Shown here: piece after piece, positions 1 to 8,058 of the stretch
Numbering within the stretch: position 1 is the stretch's first letter
How the letters are laid out: each line of letters starts with the position of its first letter
Assembly (NCBI GenBank): GCA_945861635.1
Contig: CAMAWH010000017.1
Coordinates: 18,957-82,956, forward strand
Direction of reading: 5' to 3'
DNA from: Klebsiella pneumoniae
Lineage (GTDB): Bacteria; Myxococcota_A; UBA796; SXON01
DNA length: 64,000 nucleotides
The notes under the pieces: model-generated
The model's database searches: none
What the model was told of the DNA's origin: nothing
The model's input: the letters and a program-made list of their open reading frames with translations, nothing else
Program-made: the position numbers and the translations under genes

Positions 1-425
1 GCATCGTTGTTCACGAGGTTCATCTTGGAAAACACGGTGATCACGTCGGAGGCGAGCGGGACGCCGTGCGAACGCTCATGCGCGGCGAGGCAGACGCCGC
101 CTGCGTCATCGATGGCAACCTGCTCGCCTTCACACGAGAAGGGGAAATCTCCGCAGGGAGCACGCGGGTACTGGCGCAGACTGCGCCCTACGACCACTGC
201 AACGTCACGGTGCTCGACGACGCAAATGCCGCCACGGTGACGACGTTTGCCCGCCTGCTGCTCGGGATGTCGTACGCCGACGAGACCGTTCGGCCGCTCC
301 TCGATCTGGAGGGGCTGAAGGAATGGAGAACTGGACGAACGGCAGGCTACGCCCAACTCGCCGCCGCGTGCGATGCCACCGGGGTTATCGACGAATTCGT
401 GACCCGTGTCGCTCGCGACGCTTGA
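1..425 (+). CDS. PhnD-like phosphate/phosphonate ABC transporter substrate-binding protein, C-terminal part
   Basis: The gene enters from the left edge already open in the frame starting at base 3. About 140 residues remain, so its start and signal peptide are outside the window. The visible part has a block reading roughly HxVHLGKHGDHVGGERDAV, followed by GEADAACVIDGNLLAF. This pattern resembles the C-terminal lobe of PhnD-type periplasmic binding proteins, where the acidic and aromatic residues line the oxyanion pocket. It overlaps the next gene by 20 bases, so the two are probably translated together. The ligand cannot be told from this fragment, and no permease or ATPase gene lies downstream, so a stand-alone binding role is possible. 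Confidence 0.6.
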   Translation, partial: IVVHEVHLGKHGDHVGGERDAVRTLMRGEADAACVIDGNLLAFTREGEISAGSTRVLAQTAPYDHCNVTVLDDANAATVTTFARLLLGMSYADETVRPLLDLEGLKEWRTGRTAGYAQLAAACDATGVIDEFVTRVARDA

Positions 426-1584
426 GCTGGGGGCCGCCACCCTCGATCGGGGCGGGCATCTGCTCGTGAAGCGCGCGCTGGGCAGCCTGGCGGTGGGGGA
501 GTCCATCGTCGTTCGTGGAACCGATCCGCACCTCAGCGTCCACCTCCGTGCGCTGGCGCGATCGTGGGGGCACGGCTTCGCGGAGGGAGATGGCATCACG
601 CTCACGCGAGGGAGCGCGGGCGACGCCCGGTGGGTCGGCGCGACGCGCTCGCAGGCGGAGGGGGGCGGTGTTGTCGATGCCCCCTCACCCCGATGGGGGC
701 TTGCTCTCCGGGGCGCACTGGTCGAGGCCGGAACCCCCGAGTTCACGTTCACACTCGCGACGAAAGGCCGAGTCTGGACGGACGACGCGGCCCGCGTCTA
801 CGCGCAGGCCGCCGCCGCCCAGTGGGACCCAGCGACCGCGATTGACTGGGCCGACCCCTTTCTGCTTCCCGACGAAGTGGAGGACGCGGTCGTGCAAGTG
901 ATGACCTACCTCGTGGAAAACGAGGTCGCAGCACTGATCGTTCCGTCCCGATTTTGCGCGCAGGTGCATCCGCACTTCCGCGAAATCGTGCAGGTGCTCG
1001 CGATTCAGGCCGCGGACGAAGCCCGCCACATCGACGTCTTCGCCCGACGTGCGACGCTGCGGCGGGCGTACCCGGGAACCTCCTCCGCGGGCGGTCAGAG
1101 ATCGCTGAAAACCCTGATCGACGAACCCGATTTCGCGCTCGCCACATTTCTTCTTTCCGTGCTGGGCGAAGGATCGTTCCTCTCCCTGCTGTGGTTTCTC
1201 CAGAATTGGGCGCCCGACCCGGTCACGCGGCAGATTGCTCGGTTGACCGCGCAGGACGAAGCGCGCCACGTCGCGTTCGGAATCGCGCATCTCGCCCACC
1301 ATATCGAGGTAGAACCAGAACTTCGTGGCCGACTCGCCGCCGCGATCGAGTCCCGTCACGCCGCGCTCCGGGACACCGCCGGCCTGAACGACGACGTCTA
1401 CGACGCGCTGGTACTGCTCGCGGCCGGAGGGTGGGAAGCGGCCGATCTCGCGCGTGGGCACGATCGGGTCGTCGCGCTCATCGCGGAGATGGACGCGGGA
1501 CGGCGCCTGCGTTTGGAACGGCTGGGTTTTCCGGCGGAGGCGGCGGTGGCGCTCTCCGCCCTGCATACGAGGAACTTCATGTAG
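406..1584 (+). CDS. Fusion of a TusA-like domain and a ferritin-like di-iron domain
   Basis: The 392-residue protein has two parts. Residues about 5-68 look like the small TusA/SirA fold (GGHLLVKRALGSLAVGES, then an RSWGH strand end), but the Cys-Pro motif of sulfur carriers is missing. Residues about 125-390 are helical and carry a full di-iron ligand set: E171/E173, E205-x-x-H208, E255 and E285-x-x-H288, with the repeated motif DEARH. This suggests an oxygen-activating or iron-binding carboxylate protein of unknown substrate. The start is a GTG inside the preceding PhnD-like gene, so coupled translation is likely. A hairpin and the convergent rfbA follow. The fold assignments are by motif only; the TusA-like part is the less certain one. 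Confidence 0.6.
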   Translation: MSLATLELGAATLDRGGHLLVKRALGSLAVGESIVVRGTDPHLSVHLRALARSWGHGFAEGDGITLTRGSAGDARWVGATRSQAEGGGVVDAPSPRWGLALRGALVEAGTPEFTFTLATKGRVWTDDAARVYAQAAAAQWDPATAIDWADPFLLPDEVEDAVVQVMTYLVENEVAALIVPSRFCAQVHPHFREIVQVLAIQAADEARHIDVFARRATLRRAYPGTSSAGGQRSLKTLIDEPDFALATFLLSVLGEGSFLSLLWFLQNWAPDPVTRQIARLTAQDEARHVAFGIAHLAHHIEVEPELRGRLAAAIESRHAALRDTAGLNDDVYDALVLLAAGGWEAADLARGHDRVVALIAEMDAGRRLRLERLGFPAEAAVALSALHTRNFM

Positions 1585-1599
1585 GATGCAGAGAAAGCA

Positions 1600-1614
1600 G
1601 GCCGCGAAGCGGCC
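1600..1614. terminator. Possible bidirectional terminator between convergent genes
   Basis: GGCCGC-GAA-GCGGCC forms a 6-bp stem with a three-base loop in the 31-base gap between the di-iron fusion gene and the end of rfbA. Read on the minus strand it is followed by a weak T-rich stretch (TGCTTTCTCT), so it suits the end of rfbA better than the other gene. Confidence 0.4.
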
Positions 1615-1615
1615 A

Positions 1616-2335
1616 CTATCCCCCACCCACGAGTTCATTCGCCCGACGCAGGCTCTCGGGCGTTCCCGCGTCACTCCACCAGCCACCCAAGGGCGCAGAG
1701 TGCATCTCTCCCATCGCCAGGTAGCGGGTATTTACCTCGCTGATCTCGAGTTCCCCGCGCGGCGAAGGCACGAGCGACCGGATGATTTCGTACACCCGAT
1801 GGTCGTAGAAATAGATGCCCGTGACCGCATGGCGCGAGGGCGGAACGGCGGGCTTTTCGACGACGCCGACCAGGCGCCCGTCCGCAAACTGAGCCACGCC
1901 GAAGCGCGTTGGATCGGGCACCTCTTTCAATAGGACCATCGCCCCCTTTCCCGAGGCCTGCCATGCTGCGATGTGCGGGCCGAGCGGGTCCGAGAATACG
2001 TTGTCACCGAGTACGACCGCAACCCGGCCTGCACGCGCAAAATCCTCCGCCAACCCCAACGCTTCCGCGATTCCGCCGGCACGATCCTGCACCTTGTACG
2101 TGAATCGGCAGCCAAACTCCGCGCCGGAGCCGAGCTGGTTCACGATGGCGCCGACATGGTGAACGCCAGTCACGACGAGGATGTCGGTAATTCCGGCCTC
2201 GCAAAGTCGTTCGATCGGGTAGTAGACCATCGGACGGTCCCCAACCGGAAGGAGGTGCTTGTTGGTCGTTTTCGTGAGCGGGTGCAGGCGGCTGCCCGAA
2301 CCGCCCGCGAGCACAACGCCGCGGATTTCGTCCAT
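1616..2335 (-). CDS. rfbA: Glucose-1-phosphate thymidylyltransferase, short form
   Basis: RfbA/RmlA joins dTTP and glucose-1-phosphate to make dTDP-glucose, the first step of dTDP-sugar synthesis in the cytoplasm. The N-terminus shows the nucleotidyltransferase signature LAGGSGSRLHPLT and a nearby Lys (TNKHLLPVGDRPM). Further on are LGDNVF, a metal/nucleotide site, and VEKP. At 239 residues it lacks the C-terminal helical extension of about 50 residues seen in the usual tetrameric enzyme, so it is the short type. It is divergent from rfbB, whose product uses dTDP-glucose, with only 20 bases between the start codons. The rhamnose genes rfbC and rfbD are not nearby. Confidence 0.85.
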   Translation of the reverse strand: MDEIRGVVLAGGSGSRLHPLTKTTNKHLLPVGDRPMVYYPIERLCEAGITDILVVTGVHHVGAIVNQLGSGAEFGCRFTYKVQDRAGGIAEALGLAEDFARAGRVAVVLGDNVFSDPLGPHIAAWQASGKGAMVLLKEVPDPTRFGVAQFADGRLVGVVEKPAVPPSRHAVTGIYFYDHRVYEIIRSLVPSPRGELEISEVNTRYLAMGEMHSAPLGGWWSDAGTPESLRRANELVGGG

Positions 2336-2355
2336 GCTCGTGGCATCGTAGCAGC

Positions 2356-3312
2356 ATGCGGCGAATTCTCGTCACCGGAGGCGTCGGCTTCCTCGGGTCC
2401 CACTTTGTCGAGCGCCACGGCCTCGCGTTTCCAGACGACCGCATCGTCATTCTCGACGCGCTGACGTACGCGGCGTCTCGGCGAAATATCGTCGGAAGGA
2501 ATGTTGTGCTCGTTGAGGGTGATGTGGCCGACGAAGACGATGTTTCAGCGGCATGGGATGCGTTGAATGGGCAGCCTGACGCGGTGGTCCACTTCGCGGC
2601 GGAATCACACGTGGATCGATCCATCACCGACGCAGCGCCGTTCTGGAGAACGAACGTCCTGGGGACACAACGGATCCTCGACGCGGGCCGCACGCGGGGC
2701 ATGGGCCGGTTGATTCACGTCTCAACCGATGAAGTGTACGGTTCGCTTACGGACGAGGCGCAACCTTGCCCGGAGGGGGCCGCACTCGCACCATCCTCCC
2801 CGTACGCGGCGAGCAAGGCCGCGGCCGATGCACTCATTCACGCGGCGGTCACGTCGTGGTCGTGTCCAGCCATCGTCGTGAGGCCGACCAACAACTTCGG
2901 TGCTCGGCAGTACCCGGAAAAGCTGTTGCCCGTGCTGATTCTCGCCGCGCTCGACGGCAAACCGCTGCCGCTGTACGGAGACGGACTCCACCGGAGGGAC
3001 TGGCTCGATGTCCGCGACACAGCCGATGCGCTTGAATGTGTCCTGGAACGTGGGAAGATCGGCAATGTCTACCACGTCTCCGCCGCGCAGGAACGTCGTA
3101 ATCTCGACGTCGCACGGTTGGTTTGCCAGGTCGCCGGCGTGCCGACCGGGCGCATCGTGTCGGTCCAGGACCGCGCTGGCCACGACCGCCGGTATGCGCT
3201 GGACGCGACGCGGTTGCGGGCGCTCGGCTGGGCGCCGCGGTACGCGCTCGAGGAGAGCATCGCCGCATTGATCCGGTGGTACGACGAAAATCGCTTGCAC
3301 TGGGGGGATTGA
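2356..3312 (+). CDS. rfbB: dTDP-glucose 4,6-dehydratase
   Basis: This is a short-chain dehydrogenase/reductase-family enzyme that converts dTDP-glucose to dTDP-4-keto-6-deoxyglucose with bound NAD+. The Rossmann motif is G8-G9-V-G11-F-L-G14. The dehydratase triad T124-D125-E126 lies in VSTDEVYGS, and the Y150-x-x-x-K154 catalytic pair lies in SPYAASK. The length of 318 residues is slightly below the usual 330-350. It pairs with the divergent rfbA to supply a 6-deoxyhexose precursor, probably for surface glycans made by the genes at 21-29 kb. NDP-sugar epimerases share much of the fold, but the TDE triad favours the dehydratase. Confidence 0.88.
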   Translation: MRRILVTGGVGFLGSHFVERHGLAFPDDRIVILDALTYAASRRNIVGRNVVLVEGDVADEDDVSAAWDALNGQPDAVVHFAAESHVDRSITDAAPFWRTNVLGTQRILDAGRTRGMGRLIHVSTDEVYGSLTDEAQPCPEGAALAPSSPYAASKAAADALIHAAVTSWSCPAIVVRPTNNFGARQYPEKLLPVLILAALDGKPLPLYGDGLHRRDWLDVRDTADALECVLERGKIGNVYHVSAAQERRNLDVARLVCQVAGVPTGRIVSVQDRAGHDRRYALDATRLRALGWAPRYALEESIAALIRWYDENRLHWGD

Positions 3313-3369
3313 CCGCCGGACGACGAGAAAAACGCCTCAACTTCGCGACGCGCCGACCGAACGGGCGGC

Positions 3370-6015
3370 ATGCAGTCTGCTGCGAGCGACGCGCGCGCCC
3401 CTCTGACGCCCCGAAGGCGGGTCGCGCTGTATACCATCGCCGTGTACATCAGCGTGTTGGCGTTCGCCTGGAGCGTACTTTCTACCGCATTTATTGACAG
3501 TTACGTGCGCCTTGAACGATCCGAGGCGGCGGGAAACGTCCTGTGGGCCGCCGACGCCGTGCGTTCACGCTTCGCCGCGTTCGACCAGGCGGCGTTGAGG
3601 TTGGCCGACTGGGACGCAACATCGAATTTCATGAAATCGCGCAACGTGTCGTACCTCGCCGCGAACGCCGGCGAAGACACCATGGAGAACCTGCGCCTCA
3701 ACGTTTTCGCGCTGATCGACAACGAACAAAATATCGTTTTCTCGCGGGTGTACGACCTGGAGAACCACACAACGCTGGAGCCGAACGCGAACTTTTTTCC
3801 GTCCGTGCTCCAGAATCGCATGCTGTTCGAACACTCCAGCGCAACGGGTCAGACCTACGGCGTCATCGCAACCTCCTCGGGCCCCATGCTCGTTTCCGCG
3901 CGCGCCATCGTCGATAGTAAGGGCGAAGGCCCCATTCGCGGCACGCTCCTCTTCGGGAGGAACCTGCAGGAGGAGATGCGCGACTTGAGCCGAACCGGCG
4001 TTGGGGTGCTGTCCGTTGCCGGCATCGACAGCGCGCGGGGCGACGTTGTTGAAGCGCGGCGGGCGTTGTTGGCTGGCGAGGCGACGTCGGTCCGGCCGGT
4101 TAGCGAGCGGACGATCACCGCATACACCAGCCTGCGAGATGTTTACGGCGAACCGGCTGCCATTCTCGCCGCGACGCGACCGCGGGCGATCTACGCCAAG
4201 GGGCGGTCCACGGCGTCCTGGTTGTTCGTGGCGGCCGCCGTTTTCGGAGGGTTCGCGGCGGCGATGATCGGATACCTGATCGACCGACTCGTCGCATCGC
4301 TGCTCGCCCGGCAGGCATCCGAGCGCGCGTACAGCGAATTCGTGGAGCGCAGTTCGGAAGGCATCATTCTCGCCAGCCTCCCCTCGTTGCGCATCCTGCA
4401 GGGAAACGCGGCGGTCGCGAAACTACTCGGAATTCCGCAGGACCAGTTCTACCGCGCGCGGCTCTACGACACCGTCCCGCTCCCCACGAACCGAATTCAC
4501 GCCGCCGTGGCGGCGCTCGAACCGGGCGGTCGCACGATCCTCGGCGAAGTGAACCACACCCGCCCCGATGGCACGATCGTGGACCTCGAAATCGGCGCAT
4601 CACACCTGACATGGGACGGAATCGACGTCGTCTGTATCGTCGCCCGGGACGTCACCGAACGGCGCCAGGAGGAGCAGCGGACGCGGTACATCGCGTACCA
4701 CGATCCCGTGACCGGACTGCCAAACCGCACGCTGTTTCAGGATCACCTCAAGCAAGCCCTGCATACCGCGAGTCGGACGGGCGGCATGCTCGGCGTAGGC
4801 TTCCTCGACCTCGACCAATTCAAGGAGGTCAATGACACGTTCGGCCACGACACCGCCGACCGCTTGCTCGTGGACGTTGCGCGTCGACTGCAGGCTGCGC
4901 TTCGCGATGGTGACATCGTTGCGCGCCAGGGCGGCGACGAATTCCTGCTCCTGCTGCCCTCCATTCGCACCACCGAAGACGCGACTACCCGCATCGAACG
5001 CGTACTTCAGTCCATCCGTGAACCGTTCGACCTCGATGGCCGGGAAATTCATATCAGCAGCAGCGTCGGCCTGGCGCTCTACCCGCACGACGGCGTAGAC
5101 GCGACCACGCTGGTAAAAAACGCAGACATGGCCATGTACCAGGCGAAAGAGGCAGGCAGGGACAGCTGCCAGATCTTCGACGCACGCATGCAGGATCGTG
5201 CGTCACGCGTCATTGACCTCCGCAGCCGTTTGGCCCACGCGATTGAGCGCGAAGAGTTCCGCTTGCACTACCAACCGCAGGTGGACCTCCTCTCGGGGCA
5301 AGTTGTGGCGGTTGAGGCCCTGATCCGGTGGGAGTCTCCGGAGGGCCCCGTTGCACCCATGGACTTCATCCCGGTAGCCGAACAGACAGGTCTGATCGTG
5401 CCGATTGGTGAGTGGGTCCTGCAGACCGCGTGCCGACAGGCGCGGCAATGGCAGTTGGAGGGCCTACCGCCGGTCCGCATCGCCGTGAACATGTCCGCCC
5501 GGCAATTCGCGAAGGAAGGCATCCTTCAAACGGTGAGACGCGCACTGGAAGATAACGATCTCGCACCCGTGTATCTTGAGCTGGAAATCACTGAAACACT
5601 TGCGATGCGGAATCCAGACGCAACTCGGCGCGTGTTGGACGAAATCCGGCAGCTGGGCGTGACCGTCGCGCTGGACGATTTCGGCACCGGGTACTCCTCG
5701 CTCGGCTACCTTCGACAATTCCCCATCGATCGCCTGAAAATCGACCGATCGTTCCTGATGGGCGCGAGTCAACACGGGGAGCACCGAGCGATCGTCGCGG
5801 CCATCATCGCGCTCTCCCACGCCCTGGGGCTCGAGGTCATCGCCGAAGGCGTGGAAATCGCGGAGCAGCTTGAACTATTGATTCGCGACGGGTGCGATGG
5901 CGCACAAGGGTACGGACTTTGTCGCCCGATCCCGGCCGAACAGTGCGGCGAGCTGCTCCGGGCAGAAACCCAGCTTCTGCAGCGCCTTCTCAAACATGAT
6001 CGAAACGTGGCGTGA
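3370..6015 (+). CDS. Membrane CHASE4-PAS-GGDEF-EAL cyclic-di-GMP signalling protein
   Basis: An 881-residue inner-membrane sensor predicted to make and/or break cyclic di-GMP. A first membrane helix (residues about 18-38) leads into a periplasmic CHASE4-like sensor region (about 40-270), then a second helix (about 277-300). Next come a PAS domain (about 320-430), a GGDEF domain with intact G521-G-D-E-F525, and an EAL domain with EAL near residue 649. An RxxD inhibitory site (RDGD) lies five residues before GGDEF, so feedback by cyclic di-GMP is expected. The EAL domain keeps the DDFGTGYSSL motif, so phosphodiesterase activity is also plausible. It stands alone. Which activity dominates cannot be told from sequence. 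Confidence 0.93.
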   Translation: MQSAASDARAPLTPRRRVALYTIAVYISVLAFAWSVLSTAFIDSYVRLERSEAAGNVLWAADAVRSRFAAFDQAALRLADWDATSNFMKSRNVSYLAANAGEDTMENLRLNVFALIDNEQNIVFSRVYDLENHTTLEPNANFFPSVLQNRMLFEHSSATGQTYGVIATSSGPMLVSARAIVDSKGEGPIRGTLLFGRNLQEEMRDLSRTGVGVLSVAGIDSARGDVVEARRALLAGEATSVRPVSERTITAYTSLRDVYGEPAAILAATRPRAIYAKGRSTASWLFVAAAVFGGFAAAMIGYLIDRLVASLLARQASERAYSEFVERSSEGIILASLPSLRILQGNAAVAKLLGIPQDQFYRARLYDTVPLPTNRIHAAVAALEPGGRTILGEVNHTRPDGTIVDLEIGASHLTWDGIDVVCIVARDVTERRQEEQRTRYIAYHDPVTGLPNRTLFQDHLKQALHTASRTGGMLGVGFLDLDQFKEVNDTFGHDTADRLLVDVARRLQAALRDGDIVARQGGDEFLLLLPSIRTTEDATTRIERVLQSIREPFDLDGREIHISSSVGLALYPHDGVDATTLVKNADMAMYQAKEAGRDSCQIFDARMQDRASRVIDLRSRLAHAIEREEFRLHYQPQVDLLSGQVVAVEALIRWESPEGPVAPMDFIPVAEQTGLIVPIGEWVLQTACRQARQWQLEGLPPVRIAVNMSARQFAKEGILQTVRRALEDNDLAPVYLELEITETLAMRNPDATRRVLDEIRQLGVTVALDDFGTGYSSLGYLRQFPIDRLKIDRSFLMGASQHGEHRAIVAAIIALSHALGLEVIAEGVEIAEQLELLIRDGCDGAQGYGLCRPIPAEQCGELLRAETQLLQRLLKHDRNVA

Positions 6016-6037
6016 GCATGAACCGCGACCTCGACCG

Positions 6038-6403
6038 CTATTCCGGCGCCGCGTCGTCTACCCATGCGAGCAGCGTCGCGCGTTCGACGTCCGACGGGCT
6101 CGCGCCACCCCGCGGGGGCATGGATCCCGCAGAAGACGTGGCGGTGATCGCAATGAATTCGGCCATTGCTGCGGCGCCCCGAACTTCGCCCGTCGTCGCG
6201 TACACATCGAGCCGGAAGTAGTCCGGTGCGTCATCTACGGGCGTTTCACCATGGCAAGACACGCACCATTCGTCGAGAATGGGCCTGACCTCGACCGAGT
6301 AGGTCGGGTGCGCGGGCACCACGCCTGCGGTGTCCGCACCCGACGAATCCCTCCCGGACCCCACACACGAGCCAACAATCCATGGCAAGACGGCAACCAC
6401 CAT
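6038..6403 (-). CDS. Small cytochrome c-like lipoprotein
   Basis: The start ATG at 6403 gives a short hydrophobic leader (MVVAVLPWIVGSC) ending in a lipobox-like VGSC, so the protein is probably a lipid-anchored, exported polypeptide of about 121 residues. It carries one c-type haem motif, C-V-S-C-H, and a downstream SMPP segment that could supply the axial Met. This is the usual arrangement of small cytochrome c domains found in many myxobacterial and planctomycete lipoproteins. The electron partners are unknown and no oxidase gene lies nearby. It is convergent with the GGDEF-EAL gene and divergent from the BtrH-like gene. An upstream in-frame start at 6466 would spoil the signal sequence. 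Confidence 0.72.
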   Translation of the reverse strand: MVVAVLPWIVGSCVGSGRDSSGADTAGVVPAHPTYSVEVRPILDEWCVSCHGETPVDDAPDYFRLDVYATTGEVRGAAAMAEFIAITATSSAGSMPPRGGASPSDVERATLLAWVDDAAPE

Positions 6404-6440
6404 CGACCCAAGATAGCCCCGACCCGGCGCGGGAGGCACA

Positions 6441-7664
6441 ATGCATTCGTTGCCATTGAGACACATGGACCGCGTTGCCGGCTACGGCGGCCTGCATTCC
6501 GACACGGCGTCCCTGCGAAACGTGCTCGCCCGGCAAGGCGCCATCGCGCCGCACACCGGAGAGACGTGGTCGGAGGCGATGCTGTTCGGCATGGGCGGCG
6601 GAACGGGGGCCGCGTATTTCGTGCTTCGGCTGCGCAATGGCCCAACCCTCGCCCTTTCCCTGCGCCACCTCGGCGGCAATCAGTCGGACGCATTCCTCCG
6701 ATCGATTTGCACCCGGCTCAACATCCGCGCCACGACCCGCGAAGATCCAAACGAACACGCCGCCGAAAATGACCTGGTCGAGGCGGTTCTCGGCGGACAA
6801 GGGGTCCTGGCGTGGACAGATCGCGCGGCACTTCCCTACTATCGACTTCCTTCCGAGATGATTCGCTGTTTTCCCCACGTAGTGGCGGTGACGGCGTTTG
6901 ACGAAGACGCCGAGGAATTCGAAATCGATGACCGCGCCGCTGCGCCGGTTCACCTCGACGCTGGGCGTTTTCGCCTGGCGAGACACTCGATTACCAGCCT
7001 CCAACATCGATTCATGACCATCGAGGCACCGTCGTCCGTGGGAAATCTGCGCGGCGCCGTCCTCGACGCGATTCGCGAGGGCGTCCGGGCGCAAACTCAG
7101 CCGCCGCTCCGCTGTTTCGGTACGGCGGGGCTGCACACGTGGTCCCGCATGTTGACGCGTCGAGAGGACCCCAAAGGGTGGCCGACGCTGTTCCCGCGGG
7201 GGCGCTCGCTGTTCCGCGCTCTGCGCGCCGTGTGCCACCACATCGAAACATCGGGTACAGGCGGCGGTGGATTTCGTCCATTGTATGGTGATTTTCTCAT
7301 CGAGGCCAGCACGATCACCGGCATCGCCGACCTCGACGAGACGGCGCTGGGGTACCACGCGCTGGGCGACGCCTGGGCCGCGCTTGCCGACGCTGCCTTG
7401 CCGGATGCGTGCCCACGACTGGCCGAGGCAAAGCGGGCGTTGCGTAGGAAGTACGATGCGTTTGCGAGCAGCGGGGATGAAGCAGCCGGCATCGTCGCGG
7501 CGACGAGCACGCGATTGGCGGCAATCGAGTTGGAAATGGAGCTGGACTTTCCCCTCGACGAGCGTGCGACCACGGCGCTCCTCGGCGATCTCGCCGATCG
7601 GCTGGAGCGCATCGAGGACGCGGAGAAAGCTGCGCTGGCCGCGCTCGGCACCGTGGTCGGATAG
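6441..7664 (+). CDS. BtrH N-terminal/DUF4872-type protein
   Basis: The 407-residue protein has the two-part layout of BtrH/DUF4872 proteins. The N-terminal papain-like region includes LHSDTASLRNVLARQG followed by SEAMLFGMGGGTGAAYF. The C-terminal helical DUF4872-like region starts near residue 200. BtrH itself moves an acyl group from a carrier protein to butirosin's aminoglycoside precursor, and relatives are often linked to peptide or natural-product chemistry. Here the position where relatives usually have Cys (HC-x-T) appears to be Ser, so the chemistry may differ. A GGGAGG ribosome site sits five bases before the ATG. It leads a run with crcB and the antiporter, with no biosynthetic cluster around it. 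Confidence 0.65.
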   Translation: MHSLPLRHMDRVAGYGGLHSDTASLRNVLARQGAIAPHTGETWSEAMLFGMGGGTGAAYFVLRLRNGPTLALSLRHLGGNQSDAFLRSICTRLNIRATTREDPNEHAAENDLVEAVLGGQGVLAWTDRAALPYYRLPSEMIRCFPHVVAVTAFDEDAEEFEIDDRAAAPVHLDAGRFRLARHSITSLQHRFMTIEAPSSVGNLRGAVLDAIREGVRAQTQPPLRCFGTAGLHTWSRMLTRREDPKGWPTLFPRGRSLFRALRAVCHHIETSGTGGGGFRPLYGDFLIEASTITGIADLDETALGYHALGDAWAALADAALPDACPRLAEAKRALRRKYDAFASSGDEAAGIVAATSTRLAAIELEMELDFPLDERATTALLGDLADRLERIEDAEKAALAALGTVVG

Positions 7665-7674
7665 ACCACCGGCG

Positions 7675-8049
7675 ATGCCCTATCTACTCGTTGCGGTCGG
7701 CAGCGCGATCGGCGGGGCCGCGCGTTTCGGCATTGCCGACGTGCTGTGGGGGTGGCGCGCCGAGGATCCATTCGCCTTCGGCACGTGGGTCGTGAACATT
7801 TTGGGCAGCTTCGTGGTGGCCTTCGTGAACACGGTGGCCATGCGCGAAGGCGCCCTCACGCCGGAGTGGCGCTTGTTTCTGGCCACGGGAATCTGTGGCG
7901 GATTCACGACATATTCAGCGTTCAACTGGCAGATTGGTGCGCTGTTGGAAGACCGGCCGTGGGCGGCCGGCGGATATGTCGCCGCCACCTTGCTGGGCGG
8001 TCTGGTCGCGTACGCAGCGGGCGTAGGCTGTGCGCGCGCATTGACGTAA
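7675..8049 (+). CDS. crcB: Fluoride ion channel CrcB/FluC
   Basis: A 124-residue membrane protein that works as a dual-topology dimer to let fluoride out of the cell. It has four hydrophobic helices and the family marks GGAARFGI near the N-terminus, GTWVVNILGSF (the Asn of the pore) in helix 2, and GICGGFTTYSAF (the helix 3 break with Na+ site and Phe box). The length fits the family. It starts 8 bases after the BtrH-like gene and 9 bases before the antiporter gene, so the three are likely co-transcribed. There is no room for a fluoride riboswitch directly before it, and none was seen before the first gene of the run. Confidence 0.92.
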   Translation: MPYLLVAVGSAIGGAARFGIADVLWGWRAEDPFAFGTWVVNILGSFVVAFVNTVAMREGALTPEWRLFLATGICGGFTTYSAFNWQIGALLEDRPWAAGGYVAATLLGGLVAYAAGVGCARALT

Positions 8050-8058
8050 GATCGCGGC

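Noticed and set aside
7600..7675. Fluoride riboswitch before crcB.
   Set aside because: crcB starts 8 bases after the preceding gene; no room for the aptamer and no matching fold further upstream.
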